The notes below the pieces were generated by a model. It was not told where the DNA came from. It made no database searches and saw only the letters and a list, made by a program, of their open reading frames with translations. The translations under genes and the position numbers were made by a program. Below are positions 33,505 to 42,787 of a stretch of DNA of 64,000 bases, piece after piece. The stretch comes from Flavobacterium nackdongense (GTDB taxonomy: Bacteria; Bacteroidota; Bacteroidia; Flavobacteriales; Flavobacteriaceae), in NCBI RefSeq assembly GCF_004355225.1, contig NZ_CP037933.1:1922001-1986000 (forward strand), written 5' to 3'. Every line of letters begins with the position of its first letter. The stretch's first letter is position 1.

Positions 33505-33534
33505 ATTTTTACACTTTATTTACTTGGCACAATT

Positions 33535-34176
33535 ATGAAAAAAAATATTGTACTCTTTGTCCTTTTTGTCTTACCCATTGTTGCCTATCTTTTTTTTGCT
33601 TCAGGAGTCAATAGTTTTACAAAATTACCTGTCATCACGCCCAAAGTTGCTGATTTTGGCAATTGGAAATCACTGAAAAATGAAAAAGTAAGTCTAAATA
33701 GTAAAATAACTATTCTTGGTTTTTCAGGAACCAATCTCTTGAGGAATAGAGGGAATTATTTCAATCTCAATGCCAAAATTTACCAACGGTACCACAGTTT
33801 CAAAGATTTGCAATTTGTTGTGGTTTGTCCATTGGGCACAGAAGCTGATGCTCAAAAAATTGTCGACGCTTTAGGCGCTACCACCGATGTGAGTCAATGG
33901 CATTTTGTATTTACGACTACAGAAGAGATACAATCCTTTTACAAGCAACTGAAATTAGTTGGAAAACTAGATCAGGATTTTGGCACGCCAAATGTTTATA
34001 TCGTTGATAAAGAAAGAAACCTTCGCGGAAGAAAAGAGAAAAAAGGGTACAAAGAAGGGTACAACACTTTTCATCCATCGGAACTGAGTAACGAAATGTT
34101 AGATGATTTCAAGGTGATTTTGTATGAATATCGCGCAGCCCTCAAGAAAAACCACAACGCATCAAAAAAACTGTAA
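33535..34176 (+). CDS. membrane-anchored thioredoxin-fold protein, SCO-like without cysteines
   Basis: A 213-residue protein with one N-terminal helix (IVLFVLFVLPIVAYLFFASG) and an exported domain that follows the SCO1/thioredoxin layout: ITILGFSGTNLL at the active-site position, FVVVCPLGTEADAQ, and TPNVYIVDKERNLRGR at the cis-loop strand. The copper-binding CxxxC is absent (GFSGTNLLRNRGN in its place), so it is not expected to bind copper like true SCO. M15 of the open frame is taken as start because it begins the signal anchor. A genuine SCO gene follows 11 bases on. Confidence 0.6.
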   Translation: MKKNIVLFVLFVLPIVAYLFFASGVNSFTKLPVITPKVADFGNWKSLKNEKVSLNSKITILGFSGTNLLRNRGNYFNLNAKIYQRYHSFKDLQFVVVCPLGTEADAQKIVDALGATTDVSQWHFVFTTTEEIQSFYKQLKLVGKLDQDFGTPNVYIVDKERNLRGRKEKKGYKEGYNTFHPSELSNEMLDDFKVILYEYRAALKKNHNASKKL

Positions 34177-34187
34177 TACGTATCCTC

Positions 34188-34874
34188 ATGTTTAAAAACA
34201 AATCCTATATCGGAATTTCTTTTATTATCTTGGTTTTTGGAATTTATGCAGTTCCTAAAATTGTAGATCGTTTTCAAAATGGTGAAGTGGTAAAAGGCGA
34301 TCGATTAGACAAAGTCTCGAATGCAACGACAAATACCGGCCGTTTGGAAAAAATTGGTCCGGCGCCTAAATTTGAATTAGTCAATCAGGATAACCTAAAG
34401 ATTACAAATGAAACATACAAAGGGAAAGTCGTTGTACTAGAGTTTTTCTTTGCCACTTGCCCCACAATTTGTCCCAAGATGAATCAAAGTATGTTGCAAT
34501 TAGAGCAGACCTTCTTTGGTAATCCTAATTTTGGAATTGTTTCTATAACCATCGATCCGGAGCACGATACTGCAGCCGTTTTGAAGGAACATCGAGAATT
34601 ATTAGGAGTAAAATCATCGAACTGGAACTTCCTGACGGGCGAAAAGAAAGCTATTTTTGACTTGGCGAATAAAGGATTTAATCTGTACGCTGGCGAAAAC
34701 AAAAATGTAAAAGGGGGTTTTGAACACTCGGGCTTGTTTGCACTAATCGACAAAAACGGGAATATTCGGTGCCGAAAAGACGATTTTGGGAATCCAATTT
34801 TATATTATGACGGTTTAGACAAAAAAGGAGTTAGAGACATTCAGCAGGATATAGCAATTTTATTAAAAGAATAA
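34188..34874 (+). CDS. SCO1/SenC family copper chaperone
   Basis: A 228-residue membrane-anchored thioredoxin-fold protein that delivers copper to the CuA centre of cytochrome oxidase. The metal site is complete: C91 and C95 (ATCPTICPKM) and His180 (GGFEHSG). An N-terminal helix (IGISFIILVFGIYAVP) anchors it. The position just after oxidase subunits and before DUF420 supports a role in oxidase assembly. Confidence 0.92.
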   Translation: MFKNKSYIGISFIILVFGIYAVPKIVDRFQNGEVVKGDRLDKVSNATTNTGRLEKIGPAPKFELVNQDNLKITNETYKGKVVVLEFFFATCPTICPKMNQSMLQLEQTFFGNPNFGIVSITIDPEHDTAAVLKEHRELLGVKSSNWNFLTGEKKAIFDLANKGFNLYAGENKNVKGGFEHSGLFALIDKNGNIRCRKDDFGNPILYYDGLDKKGVRDIQQDIAILLKE

Positions 34875-34876
34875 TT

Positions 34877-35419
34877 ATGGAAGATAAATCAATCGAAAAA
34901 AGATTCAACACGTTTATTATCGTCGTTTCTATTTTAATTCCGGTAGTGGTTGCGATTTTATTTGGCGTTAAATTAAAAGAATTTGGATATAATGTAGAGC
35001 CACTTTCGTTTTTGCCGCCTATTTATGCAACGATAAATGGAGTAACCGCTGTTGTTTTGGTCGCTGCAGTTTTGTCTATTAAAGACGGAAGAGTTGCCTT
35101 GCATAAAAAACTGATGACGATTGCTATTTCGTTATCAATCGTTTTTTTAGTGATGTATGTGGCCTACCATATGACTTCTGAGTCTACCAAATTTGGAGGC
35201 GAAGGTATCATCAGACCGATTTATTATTTCATTTTGGTGTCGCATATTCTCTTGTCTGTTGCGGTTATACCTTTGGTTTTAATATCCTATGTTCGTGCTT
35301 TGGCCGAAAAATTTGACACTCATAAAAAAATTGCCAAGATCACTTTTCCTATTTGGCTGTATGTTGCTGTAACCGGAGTTGTAGTTTATTTAATGATTTC
35401 ACCGTATTATGTCAACTAA
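34877..35419 (+). CDS. DUF420 family membrane protein
   Basis: A 180-residue protein with five hydrophobic helices. LPPIYATINGVTAVVLVAAV, LHKKLMTIAISLSIVFLVMY and YFILVSHILLSVAVIPLVL are the DUF420 patterns; related proteins (CtaM in Bacillus/Staphylococcus) are needed to make functional heme A-containing oxidase. It starts two bases after the SCO stop and overlaps the next gene by 11 bases. Confidence 0.87.
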   Translation: MEDKSIEKRFNTFIIVVSILIPVVVAILFGVKLKEFGYNVEPLSFLPPIYATINGVTAVVLVAAVLSIKDGRVALHKKLMTIAISLSIVFLVMYVAYHMTSESTKFGGEGIIRPIYYFILVSHILLSVAVIPLVLISYVRALAEKFDTHKKIAKITFPIWLYVAVTGVVVYLMISPYYVN

Positions 35420-35711
35420 AGTTAGAAGTCAGAAGTCAGAAGTTAGAAGTGAAAATGGAATAATTCAATATTTAAAATCCCAAATTCCGAATTTCATAAT
35501 AAAGTCTTTTCTATTTGGAATTTGTTTTTTGTATTTTGGAATTTCATCCTTCGCTCAATGTGCTATGTGCCGAGCTGCTCTAGCAGGCGAAAGTAATAAA
35601 GTAAAAGCCGAAGCGGTCAATGATGGTATCGTGTACCTTATGGTGATTCCCTATTTGTTGGTTGGCGGCATTGGATATTATATTTATCGAATGCGAAAAA
35701 AGAAACTGTGA
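35409..35711 (+). CDS. small membrane protein with CAMC motif, repeat-derived N-terminus
   Basis: A 100-residue protein. The C-terminal 55 residues (FAQCAMCRAALAGESN, AEAVNDGIVYLMVIPYLLVG, IGYYIYRMRKKK) are a conserved small membrane protein found after DUF420 in flavobacteria. The first ~30 residues are unusual: they are encoded by four 7-bp tandem units (GTTAGAA/GTCAGAA, 35421-35448) and by AAATTCCGAATTTC-type sequence, which elsewhere are intergenic repeats. The ATG at 35409 overlaps DUF420 by 11 bases and is the only ATG in frame, so the repeat appears to be translated. Confidence 0.65.
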   Translation: MSTKVRSQKSEVRSENGIIQYLKSQIPNFIIKSFLFGICFLYFGISSFAQCAMCRAALAGESNKVKAEAVNDGIVYLMVIPYLLVGGIGYYIYRMRKKKL

Positions 35712-35735
35712 TTTATCGCTCAATACTGACCGATA

Positions 35736-38519
35736 TTAGAGCCCTATCGTCACTTTAATTTCCTCATTTTCTTTTATTTCGATAGGTTCAAAAGCAACAA
35801 TGATTTTGTTTTCACTATTTTTAAAAGAAGTTTTTAGAGGTTTGTCGTTAAAGCTCATTTTGAGAGAATTAGGGGTTTTTCCTATTACTAACCCAACTTC
35901 TATTTGTTGAATTTTTAATTTTCCGTAAGCTAGTTTTAAGCTATTAGTTTGAGAAGTGGCTGTTCTGGTTTGTTGTAAACTTCCCCAACCTTCTGCTGCA
36001 GTAAAAGCGGCTTTGAAATTCTCAGGATTCACTTTTGGAGTAAAGCCTAATTGCCCTTTTGGTCCGTTGTAGGTAAAGCCACAAGCGGCAATAAAAGCAC
36101 CATAACTTGCCATCGCTCTCGAGTAATGGTCGCTACATTCTATTTCGTTATAAGGATTTCTTTTGGTGGCACCATAGCGCTCGTGTACCGCTTTCACCAG
36201 TGATAATCCATAATCCAATTTGTCTTCCCAGATATAATGGCTTGCCAACTGATGTTCGAAACCAGTCATAACTTCATTAAAGTAGCCAAACTGCCAATGT
36301 TTTTCCCAGTCATCTCTTTTTCCTCCCAATGGCCAAGTACACATAACCAAACCAGCATCTCCCGCCAAGGCATAAGGTCGTCCGTTATGTTTGGGCGAAA
36401 TACTATCACGTAATGCTCCCATATCGGGGACAAAATTATATTTCCACAATGATTCTAAGGATTTGTTAATCATTTCTTTATTGTACAAACGACCTAATCC
36501 TAGTTGATGTGCCCAACTTTGTCCAAATACCTGATCGATATAACAGCCAGAACCAATTCCAATTGCTTTTTTGTGTTTTGGGTCTTCATTTTGAATGAAA
36601 AATTCGCCATTAAACAATTTTTCGATGTTTATTTTTCCAGCTTCGAGTATGGTTGCGTATTCTTTTTCGGCTTTTGTATCTTTAATTGCGATTGCCATTT
36701 CTACCGAAGCCGCTAATGCCGCCAAGTATAAAGAAGTAATTACAGGTACATTGCCATACCATTCGGCATCTAAGGTGTTGTGTTGTTCGCCAAAAATTGT
36801 TCCATTGGCAACGCCACCTTCTTCGGCATCTAAATTGATTAAATATTGCAAAGACAGTTTGATATTGTCCCAATTTTTTTCTAAAAAAGCAGCGTTATTT
36901 TCAGAAATCAAATAATCCCTATAAGCTCTTAGAACAATTCCCGCTTGACCATCGGCGGCATATTTATTGGCCAACGATCCTCTAAAATCAATGCCTCCAG
37001 AGGTAGTGTCGATTACGGCAAAATCGGTTCGTTCTCGTAAATTCTTTTCTAATTCAGGAAAAATTCGACCTAAAGCTTGTGCATAATGCCAAACGTGTGT
37101 GCAAGTTCCAGAACAACATCCAATGCCTTCCCAACCCCAAAAACGACCGTCTTCTAGCAAGAAACTCGTTTCGGTGGCAAGGATGGAAGTGTTTAAAAAA
37201 GTTCGGTTTAAGAACCAATGTGGCAAAGTAGCATCGTCATAAAAACAGTTTTTCCAAGCGACGGTTTTTTGGTATAAATAGTCGTAGTTTTTGGCAATCG
37301 CTGTTGTTACGGCTGCCGCATTGGCAAAACGTTTGCCATACAATCTGCCTTTATTTTCTCCTTTTGAATTTTTATTTTGAGGGAGAACAAGGTTCGGAAA
37401 ATACCAACTAACAATATAGGTAATTACTTTTGATTTACCAGGTTTCAACTTCACGGTTTTACTTAACACACCAACTAGTTGCTCTCCGTGAACAGCTTCG
37501 GCAGTGTTTTGCTCATTTTCTGGAAAAAGTACTGTGCTGTTGATTTTAATTCCAGCTTCGGCTTTGCTTTTTTTGCCCGAATTGTAGAGCGTTAAAGCCA
37601 TATTGCCAAAATCGCTTTGTTTTTTTAGTACTTCGGAATTGGTATTGGCGCTACAAAATAAAGTAGTGTTTCCAGCTACTTTTTCGATAGTATTGACCAA
37701 CTTTAAATCTTTGTTGTTTTCTGAATTATTCAGGACCGCATTTTCTAACCAGCCCGAAAGTTCGACAGTGGCCTTTTTGTCGCTAGTATTCGTTACTGTA
37801 AAACGCATAATGGTGGCGGGATAACTGGACTCGTCTATGTTTAGTGGAACAAATGGGGAGAAAGATTGCAAGTCGATGTTAACAGGCAATTTGGCATCGC
37901 GATAACTGATTTCTGCCATTGGATATTGCCCTTTGAAGCTGATATCTTCAAAACCTTTGAAGTCCAAATTTTTATTCCAAACGGTATCATTTTGTAGTAT
38001 TCTGATGCCAAATCCTTGTTCAAACGGATATTCGGGAGCCACTTGAAAAATATAATTGGCACCATCTCTCGGTTTTATTTCTTTTTTGCCTTGCCAATTT
38101 TTATAGGTTTTATCAACTATTCCTTCTTTAGTTTCATTAAAAATGTCCCAAAGCCATAACTTACCATCACCACCTAGATACACTGTTCCGGTGCAAATGC
38201 CGCCAATAGGCATTCCAATATAAGCTAATTCTTTTCCTTTATAAACTTCTGCAATACCTCTTTCGTACAGACTTTTGTGCCATTCTGGCGACAAGCCTTT
38301 ATCGATTGGAATAGTATAATCTGATTTTGAATTTGACATTCCAAAAGCGGGAAAACCAATTAGGACACCGCCAGTGGCTAATCCCATTGCTTTCAAAAAG
38401 TCTCTTCTTTGAATGCCGTTTTCTGTTGAAGTATCTTCAACTTCTTTTGGAGAACAACAACCAGAATTGGGATCGCAAGTATTTTTATTTGAATCGCTCA
38501 TCGTTTTATTTTTTGGCAT
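35736..38519 (-). CDS. GH116 family glycoside hydrolase (Tat-exported)
   Basis: A 927-residue enzyme of the GBA2-type beta-glucosidase/glucosylceramidase family (COG4354). A twin-arginine signal, RRDFLKAMGLATGG, follows a Cys-rich leader. The N-terminal beta-domain opens with GMPIGGICTGTVYLGGDG, and the (alpha/alpha)6 catalytic domain contains NTLDAEWYGNVPV, YIDQVFGQSWAHQLGLG and WPLGGKRDD, family landmarks; the Asp in YIDQ aligns by position with the acid/base region but was not proven. Substrate likely a beta-linked glucoside. M7 (MSDSNKN) is an alternative start. The upstream lipoprotein gene overlaps it by 14 bases. Confidence 0.88.
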   Translation of the reverse strand: MPKNKTMSDSNKNTCDPNSGCCSPKEVEDTSTENGIQRRDFLKAMGLATGGVLIGFPAFGMSNSKSDYTIPIDKGLSPEWHKSLYERGIAEVYKGKELAYIGMPIGGICTGTVYLGGDGKLWLWDIFNETKEGIVDKTYKNWQGKKEIKPRDGANYIFQVAPEYPFEQGFGIRILQNDTVWNKNLDFKGFEDISFKGQYPMAEISYRDAKLPVNIDLQSFSPFVPLNIDESSYPATIMRFTVTNTSDKKATVELSGWLENAVLNNSENNKDLKLVNTIEKVAGNTTLFCSANTNSEVLKKQSDFGNMALTLYNSGKKSKAEAGIKINSTVLFPENEQNTAEAVHGEQLVGVLSKTVKLKPGKSKVITYIVSWYFPNLVLPQNKNSKGENKGRLYGKRFANAAAVTTAIAKNYDYLYQKTVAWKNCFYDDATLPHWFLNRTFLNTSILATETSFLLEDGRFWGWEGIGCCSGTCTHVWHYAQALGRIFPELEKNLRERTDFAVIDTTSGGIDFRGSLANKYAADGQAGIVLRAYRDYLISENNAAFLEKNWDNIKLSLQYLINLDAEEGGVANGTIFGEQHNTLDAEWYGNVPVITSLYLAALAASVEMAIAIKDTKAEKEYATILEAGKINIEKLFNGEFFIQNEDPKHKKAIGIGSGCYIDQVFGQSWAHQLGLGRLYNKEMINKSLESLWKYNFVPDMGALRDSISPKHNGRPYALAGDAGLVMCTWPLGGKRDDWEKHWQFGYFNEVMTGFEHQLASHYIWEDKLDYGLSLVKAVHERYGATKRNPYNEIECSDHYSRAMASYGAFIAACGFTYNGPKGQLGFTPKVNPENFKAAFTAAEGWGSLQQTRTATSQTNSLKLAYGKLKIQQIEVGLVIGKTPNSLKMSFNDKPLKTSFKNSENKIIVAFEPIEIKENEEIKVTIGL

Positions 38520-39078
38520 TTAGGTTGGTTCGTAGATTTTGTTCTGCTTCGGCATTCCAATAGCCGCATTCCAATCGAAAAAATACAGAAGTATACGGAA
38601 TTGCTAATTTTGTTTTGATGATTAAAACGTCGAATAGTTCCGCAGATTTATCGAGTTCGCCAATGATTTCCTCGTGCAATTTGGTGCTGAGGTTTTTTGA
38701 ATTCAAAATTTTATGGAGGTCGGTTCTGTACTGGTCAATTCCTTTTGCGTCTTTTTCGGGCACAAAAGCCATTTCCTTATCTACAAAAATATTGGCTTGA
38801 ACGTGTGCGGTTTTTTCAATTGATTCATGCACAAATTTCACTACTTCCAATTGATCGGCATTGACAGTAATGGTTTTTATGGCAGGATTACTTTGTTTGG
38901 GATAAGCACCATCGGCAACCACAATCCAATTTCTATGACCAAATAATTGTATGGTGTTTTCCACTTCGGTTTTCCAATTTTCAGAATTTGAAGGAAGAAC
39001 TTCTTCTAGTTTTGGAATTGTTTTTGTACAAGAAAACAGCAGCAATACGGAGACGAATAGGAATGTTTTTTGAATCAC
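38506..39078 (-). CDS. RbsD/FucU-like lipoprotein
   Basis: A 190-residue protein whose signal ends in VLLLFSC, a lipobox. The first part resembles RbsD/FucU mutarotases: TIQLFGHRNWIVVADGAYP matches the GHG...aDaxfP active-site strand, although the second Gly/acid is changed to Arg-Asn. The rest (LDKSAELFDVLIIKTKLAIP, RLECGYWNAEAEQ) also fits. Mutarotases interconvert anomers of ribose or fucose; a lipid-anchored version next to a Tat-exported GH116 suggests handling of the released sugar in the periplasm. Assignment is by pattern only. Confidence 0.55.
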   Translation of the reverse strand: MIQKTFLFVSVLLLFSCTKTIPKLEEVLPSNSENWKTEVENTIQLFGHRNWIVVADGAYPKQSNPAIKTITVNADQLEVVKFVHESIEKTAHVQANIFVDKEMAFVPEKDAKGIDQYRTDLHKILNSKNLSTKLHEEIIGELDKSAELFDVLIIKTKLAIPYTSVFFRLECGYWNAEAEQNLRTNLNAKK

Positions 39079-39256
39079 GGTTTTGGTTTTTGGATAGTTT
39101 ACAATAAAGGTAAAAATACAATCAAATTATTTTAATTTTTAATTCAATTTTATCCGTATTTGATTGTGAATTATCTTTTCAAACTAAATAGTAGAATAAA
39201 CAAAAGCACTAGTAATTGCAATTTCAATCGGAAATCTAAAGTCTGCAACCTGAACG

Positions 39257-40678
39257 CTATTTCAACCCATCTACGGAAACATTTACCGTTCCATTCACTT
39301 TTATAAACGCAATAATAGCTTTGTTGGTCAATTGGATTTTCTGAAATTGTACATTATCTACTTTTCCGTTAACGAATACCCCGGGCATTGGAGAATAATT
39401 TTTTAGATAAGTCATAATATTTTGTTTGCCTTCTTCCAAATTAGGAACAATAGAATAGCGGCAACTTTCCTGAATTTTTCTCAATACCAAGCCCTGCGCT
39501 AGCCAATTGGCAGTTCGCATTAATTTATTTTTGGTGTCTAAGGCGTAATCCAATTGGTCAAAAAATACTTCTTTGGTTTGTTCGTTGTACTGCGGAAAAC
39601 CAGTTAAATAGATAGTTCCGTTTACCGTTCCCAAAACCTCTAAAGCAATCACCATTTTGTTGTCTTTGTGCCAAATAGCTACTTTTTGAACGGTTACTTT
39701 CTTACTGCCAGAGCCAAATTCCTGTCCAACAAAATTCTTAGTCATAATTTTTGATGCTTCTGCAAAAGTCGAAACCGCCGCAATATTGGCACTGATTTGG
39801 TTCGGAATTTTGGCAACAGCTTTCAAACTAATTTTGGTTGCATCAAATTTTGATTCAGGTTTATTTCCGATCAAGGTGGTCATCGTGCATTTCATTCCCA
39901 TTTCCATCAAAAAACTGTCATTTTTGAGTACCGCATTGGTCGAATATATTTCAATAGGACTAATGCGTAGCCAACTTTCGTAGGCTTCGCTCATTTGAAA
40001 AGGGGTACAGATTTTTTCTAAAGCAGCCAAAACATTGGGTTTGAAATCCATCGATTTTTCAATCGATTCATCGATTTTCTTTTCGATTTTTGATTTAAAA
40101 AGTTTTACAGCAGGATTGATGAGGTAGGTGACCGGCATATTTTTACCAAAAACTGTCATCGTGGGACTTTCGTTCCAATTCAGGGACTGCAAGCTGGTTT
40201 TGGTGCTAAGTTTCCAATTGTTTAAATCCACCTCGCTCATTAATGTTACCACGCCGTTGAGATTGAATTCTTTGGTATTGTACAATTCGACACCTAATGT
40301 TTTGGTGCCAATTCTGTATTTTATCTGCGCTTTTAATGGGAGAACGGTTTTTATTTTTCCACCCGTCCCGACGCTTCCGGATTCCTTATCATTTTCGATG
40401 GTAATTGGAGCCAATTTCCAAATTCTCATCTCGATATTATCGTCTTCGATGTTGGTGTCTTCGTAAATCAAACCTGTTAAAAGCGTGTTGGTTTGATTTT
40501 CGATATCTTTAAGTTTTACACTAATCGGTAAATTAATAAAAGAAGCTGCGGTTTCGTAAACTAATGGGCTGGCATCATCGGGTTCTGGTTTCAAAGCCTG
40601 AATTTTATTGGATGTAGAACAACTTGCAAGGATGAAAATAACGAGGAAAACGGCTAGAACAGAAAGGAATCTCAACAT
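39257..40678 (-). CDS. DUF4403 family lipoprotein
   Basis: A 473-residue predicted lipoprotein (signal ending FILASC). Segments ISVKLKDIENQTNTLL, IKYRIGTKTLGVELYNTKEF, INPAVKLFKSKIEKKI and GMKCTMTTLIGNKP fit DUF4403, a two-domain, lipid-binding (TULIP/BPI-like) family proposed to sit in the envelope. Function is not established. It is a single-gene unit, divergent from the efflux operon; a TAATTTTG box (minus 40706-40699) precedes it by 20 bases. Confidence 0.8.
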   Translation of the reverse strand: MLRFLSVLAVFLVIFILASCSTSNKIQALKPEPDDASPLVYETAASFINLPISVKLKDIENQTNTLLTGLIYEDTNIEDDNIEMRIWKLAPITIENDKESGSVGTGGKIKTVLPLKAQIKYRIGTKTLGVELYNTKEFNLNGVVTLMSEVDLNNWKLSTKTSLQSLNWNESPTMTVFGKNMPVTYLINPAVKLFKSKIEKKIDESIEKSMDFKPNVLAALEKICTPFQMSEAYESWLRISPIEIYSTNAVLKNDSFLMEMGMKCTMTTLIGNKPESKFDATKISLKAVAKIPNQISANIAAVSTFAEASKIMTKNFVGQEFGSGSKKVTVQKVAIWHKDNKMVIALEVLGTVNGTIYLTGFPQYNEQTKEVFFDQLDYALDTKNKLMRTANWLAQGLVLRKIQESCRYSIVPNLEEGKQNIMTYLKNYSPMPGVFVNGKVDNVQFQKIQLTNKAIIAFIKVNGTVNVSVDGLK

Positions 40679-40698
40679 TTTATTTGGATTTAAAGAAA

Positions 40699-40706
40699 CA
40701 AAATTA
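40699..40706 (-). promoter_or_regulatory. -7 element TAATTTTG for the DUF4403 gene
   Basis: CAAAATTA on the plus strand is TAATTTTG on the minus strand and matches the consensus, 20 bases before the ATG at 40678. No -33 TTG at standard spacing. Confidence 0.5.
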
Positions 40707-40796
40707 AGAAAATGAATATATTTTTCAGCTTGTCTTGTAACATATTTGAATAAATTATGTCTTATACCAAAATAGAATTAAACCTTTAACGTTTTC

Positions 40797-40830
40797 TTGT
40801 TAAAATTTTTCTATTGAATATTTAAATTTG
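40797..40830 (+). promoter_or_regulatory. promoter of the efflux operon
   Basis: TTG at 40797-40799 and TAAATTTG at 40823-40830 are 23 bases apart, at the long end of normal. The ATPase gene begins 16 bases downstream. Confidence 0.6.
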
Positions 40831-40846
40831 TTTAAAAGTAGCTACA

Positions 40847-41548
40847 ATGATTGAAATTAAAGATGTACACAAGTCGTATACGATAGGAAGTTCTGAATTG
40901 CACGTGCTAAAAGGAATCAATTTCAATATCAAAGAGGGTGAACTCGTTGCCATTATGGGGTCGTCAGGTTCGGGTAAATCTACCTTGCTGAATATTCTAG
41001 GTATTCTAGACGAGGCAGACTCAGGTCAGTATACTTTAGACGGAGTACCTATCAAAAAACTAAATGAAACCATCGCATCGCGATATCGAAATCAATTTTT
41101 GGGTTTTGTTTTTCAATCATTCAATTTAATCAATTACAAAACGGCCTTAGACAATGTTGCTTTGCCTCTGTATTATCAGGGATTAAAACGAAAGGAACGC
41201 AACGAAATTGCACTGCGGTATCTTGAAAAGGTCGGTTTGGCCTCGCATTCCCATCATTTGCCCAATGAATTGTCGGGAGGGCAAAAACAAAGGGTAGCTA
41301 TTGCAAGAGCGTTGGCATCGAATCCCAAAGTATTACTCGCCGATGAACCTACAGGGGCTTTGGATACTTTGACTTCTTACGAGGTAATGGAACTCATTCA
41401 AGGTATCAATGATGAGGGAAAAACCATTTTGATTGTCACCCACGAACCCGATATTGCCGCTATGTGCAAAAGAAATGTGGTCCTGAAAGACGGACTCATC
41501 ATCGATGATAAAATGGTAGAACAAGTTAGAGCATCTTCTTATGTTTGA
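40847..41548 (+). CDS. ABC transporter ATPase, MacB/LolD type
   Basis: A 233-residue ATPase with Walker [10 protein letters not shown] (38-46), signature [15 protein letters not shown], Walker [13 protein letters not shown] and the switch His in VTHEPD. It powers the two FtsX-type permeases encoded directly downstream; the permease start overlaps its stop by 8 bases. With the adaptor and TolC genes that follow, the set resembles MacAB-TolC export of peptides, siderophores or drugs. Confidence 0.92.
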   Translation: MIEIKDVHKSYTIGSSELHVLKGINFNIKEGELVAIMGSSGSGKSTLLNILGILDEADSGQYTLDGVPIKKLNETIASRYRNQFLGFVFQSFNLINYKTALDNVALPLYYQGLKRKERNEIALRYLEKVGLASHSHHLPNELSGGQKQRVAIARALASNPKVLLADEPTGALDTLTSYEVMELIQGINDEGKTILIVTHEPDIAAMCKRNVVLKDGLIIDDKMVEQVRASSYV

Positions 41549-42785
41549 TATTGAACGTTGGCAGGAAATATTCGAGGCGATTGCCAAGAACAAGTTGAGG
41601 ACTTTCCTCACCGGACTTTCTGTGGCTTCGGGTATTTTTATTTTGGTGATTCTGCTTGGGGTTGGAAAAGGCTTGCAAAATGGAATCGAAAAACAGTTCG
41701 AACGCGATGCAGCTGGAATTATAGAGGTATGGTCTGGGACTACCACCAAAGCCTTTAAAGGTATGAATCCGGGAAGGCAAATTCAATTTAGAAATAGTGA
41801 TTATGATATTACCGTTCAGAAATATGGTGATTTATTTGACAAAAATGGGGCAACCTATAATGCTTGGGGCGCCACTGTTGTATACGGAAAAGAATCAGGT
41901 AATTATCAGTATCGAGGGGTAAATCCAGACTATTTGGCCATCGAAAATGCTACTGTAATTCAGGGGCGATTCATCAATACCAATGATTTGATTCACAATG
42001 AAAAAGTAGCAGTTATAGGTCAAAAATTGAATTTAGACCTTTTTAAAGGAAAAAATCCTATTGGCGAAAAAATTTCAGTGAATAATATCAATTTTAAAGT
42101 AGTTGGTGTTTTTACGGACCCCGGAGGCGAAAGAGAAGAAGGCAGAGTGTTTTTGCCATTGTCAACCACTCAGCAGGTATACGGTATCGGTGACAAAGTG
42201 AGTGTATTGTTTTACACTTTACAAAAAAAGGAAAGTTATGAAGAAGCCGTTGCCGAAGCGACCAAATTTACTACCGATTTAGGTCTGTTGCTAAAAGGGA
42301 AAAATTCGATCGCGCCAGATGATGAAAGTGCCATCGGGATCAATAATTCTATTGTTGAGGCGAAGAAGTTTTATGATTTGAATTTGTATATCCGATTGTT
42401 TTTTTGGTGGGTAGGAATTTGTACCATCATTGCTGGTGTCGTGGGCGTTAGTAATATTATGATGATTATTGTAAAAGAAAGAACCAAAGAAATTGGAATT
42501 CGTAAAGCATTAGGAGCGTCGCCAGTCTCGATCATCGGGATGATTTTGCACGAATCAATTTTTATTACCATCATTTCTGGGTTTATCGGACTATTAACAG
42601 GTTTGACTTTGTTAGAAATTATAGGGCCTCAAGCTGAAAGTGAATATTTTAGGAATCCACAAGTCGATTTTGCTGTGGCAATATCAACCTTAATTGTTTT
42701 AGTGATTGCCGGAGCTTTGGCTGGATTTATTCCGGCGTATCGTGCCGCAAAAATTAAACCCATTGTAGCACTTAGAGACGAATAA
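41541..42785 (+). CDS. ABC transporter permease, FtsX/MacB type (first)
   Basis: A 414-residue permease with the MacB layout: N-terminal helix (LTGLSVASGIFILVILLGVG), a periplasmic domain with VIQGRFINTNDL and KVAVIGQKL, then three C-terminal helices beginning WWVGICTIIAGVVGVSNIMM and the coupling segment VKERTKEIGIRKALGAS. It overlaps the ATPase gene by 8 bases. A second permease follows after two bases, so a heterodimer is likely rather than the MacB homodimer. Confidence 0.9.
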   Translation: MFDIERWQEIFEAIAKNKLRTFLTGLSVASGIFILVILLGVGKGLQNGIEKQFERDAAGIIEVWSGTTTKAFKGMNPGRQIQFRNSDYDITVQKYGDLFDKNGATYNAWGATVVYGKESGNYQYRGVNPDYLAIENATVIQGRFINTNDLIHNEKVAVIGQKLNLDLFKGKNPIGEKISVNNINFKVVGVFTDPGGEREEGRVFLPLSTTQQVYGIGDKVSVLFYTLQKKESYEEAVAEATKFTTDLGLLLKGKNSIAPDDESAIGINNSIVEAKKFYDLNLYIRLFFWWVGICTIIAGVVGVSNIMMIIVKERTKEIGIRKALGASPVSIIGMILHESIFITIISGFIGLLTGLTLLEIIGPQAESEYFRNPQVDFAVAISTLIVLVIAGALAGFIPAYRAAKIKPIVALRDE

Positions 42786-42787
42786 TT

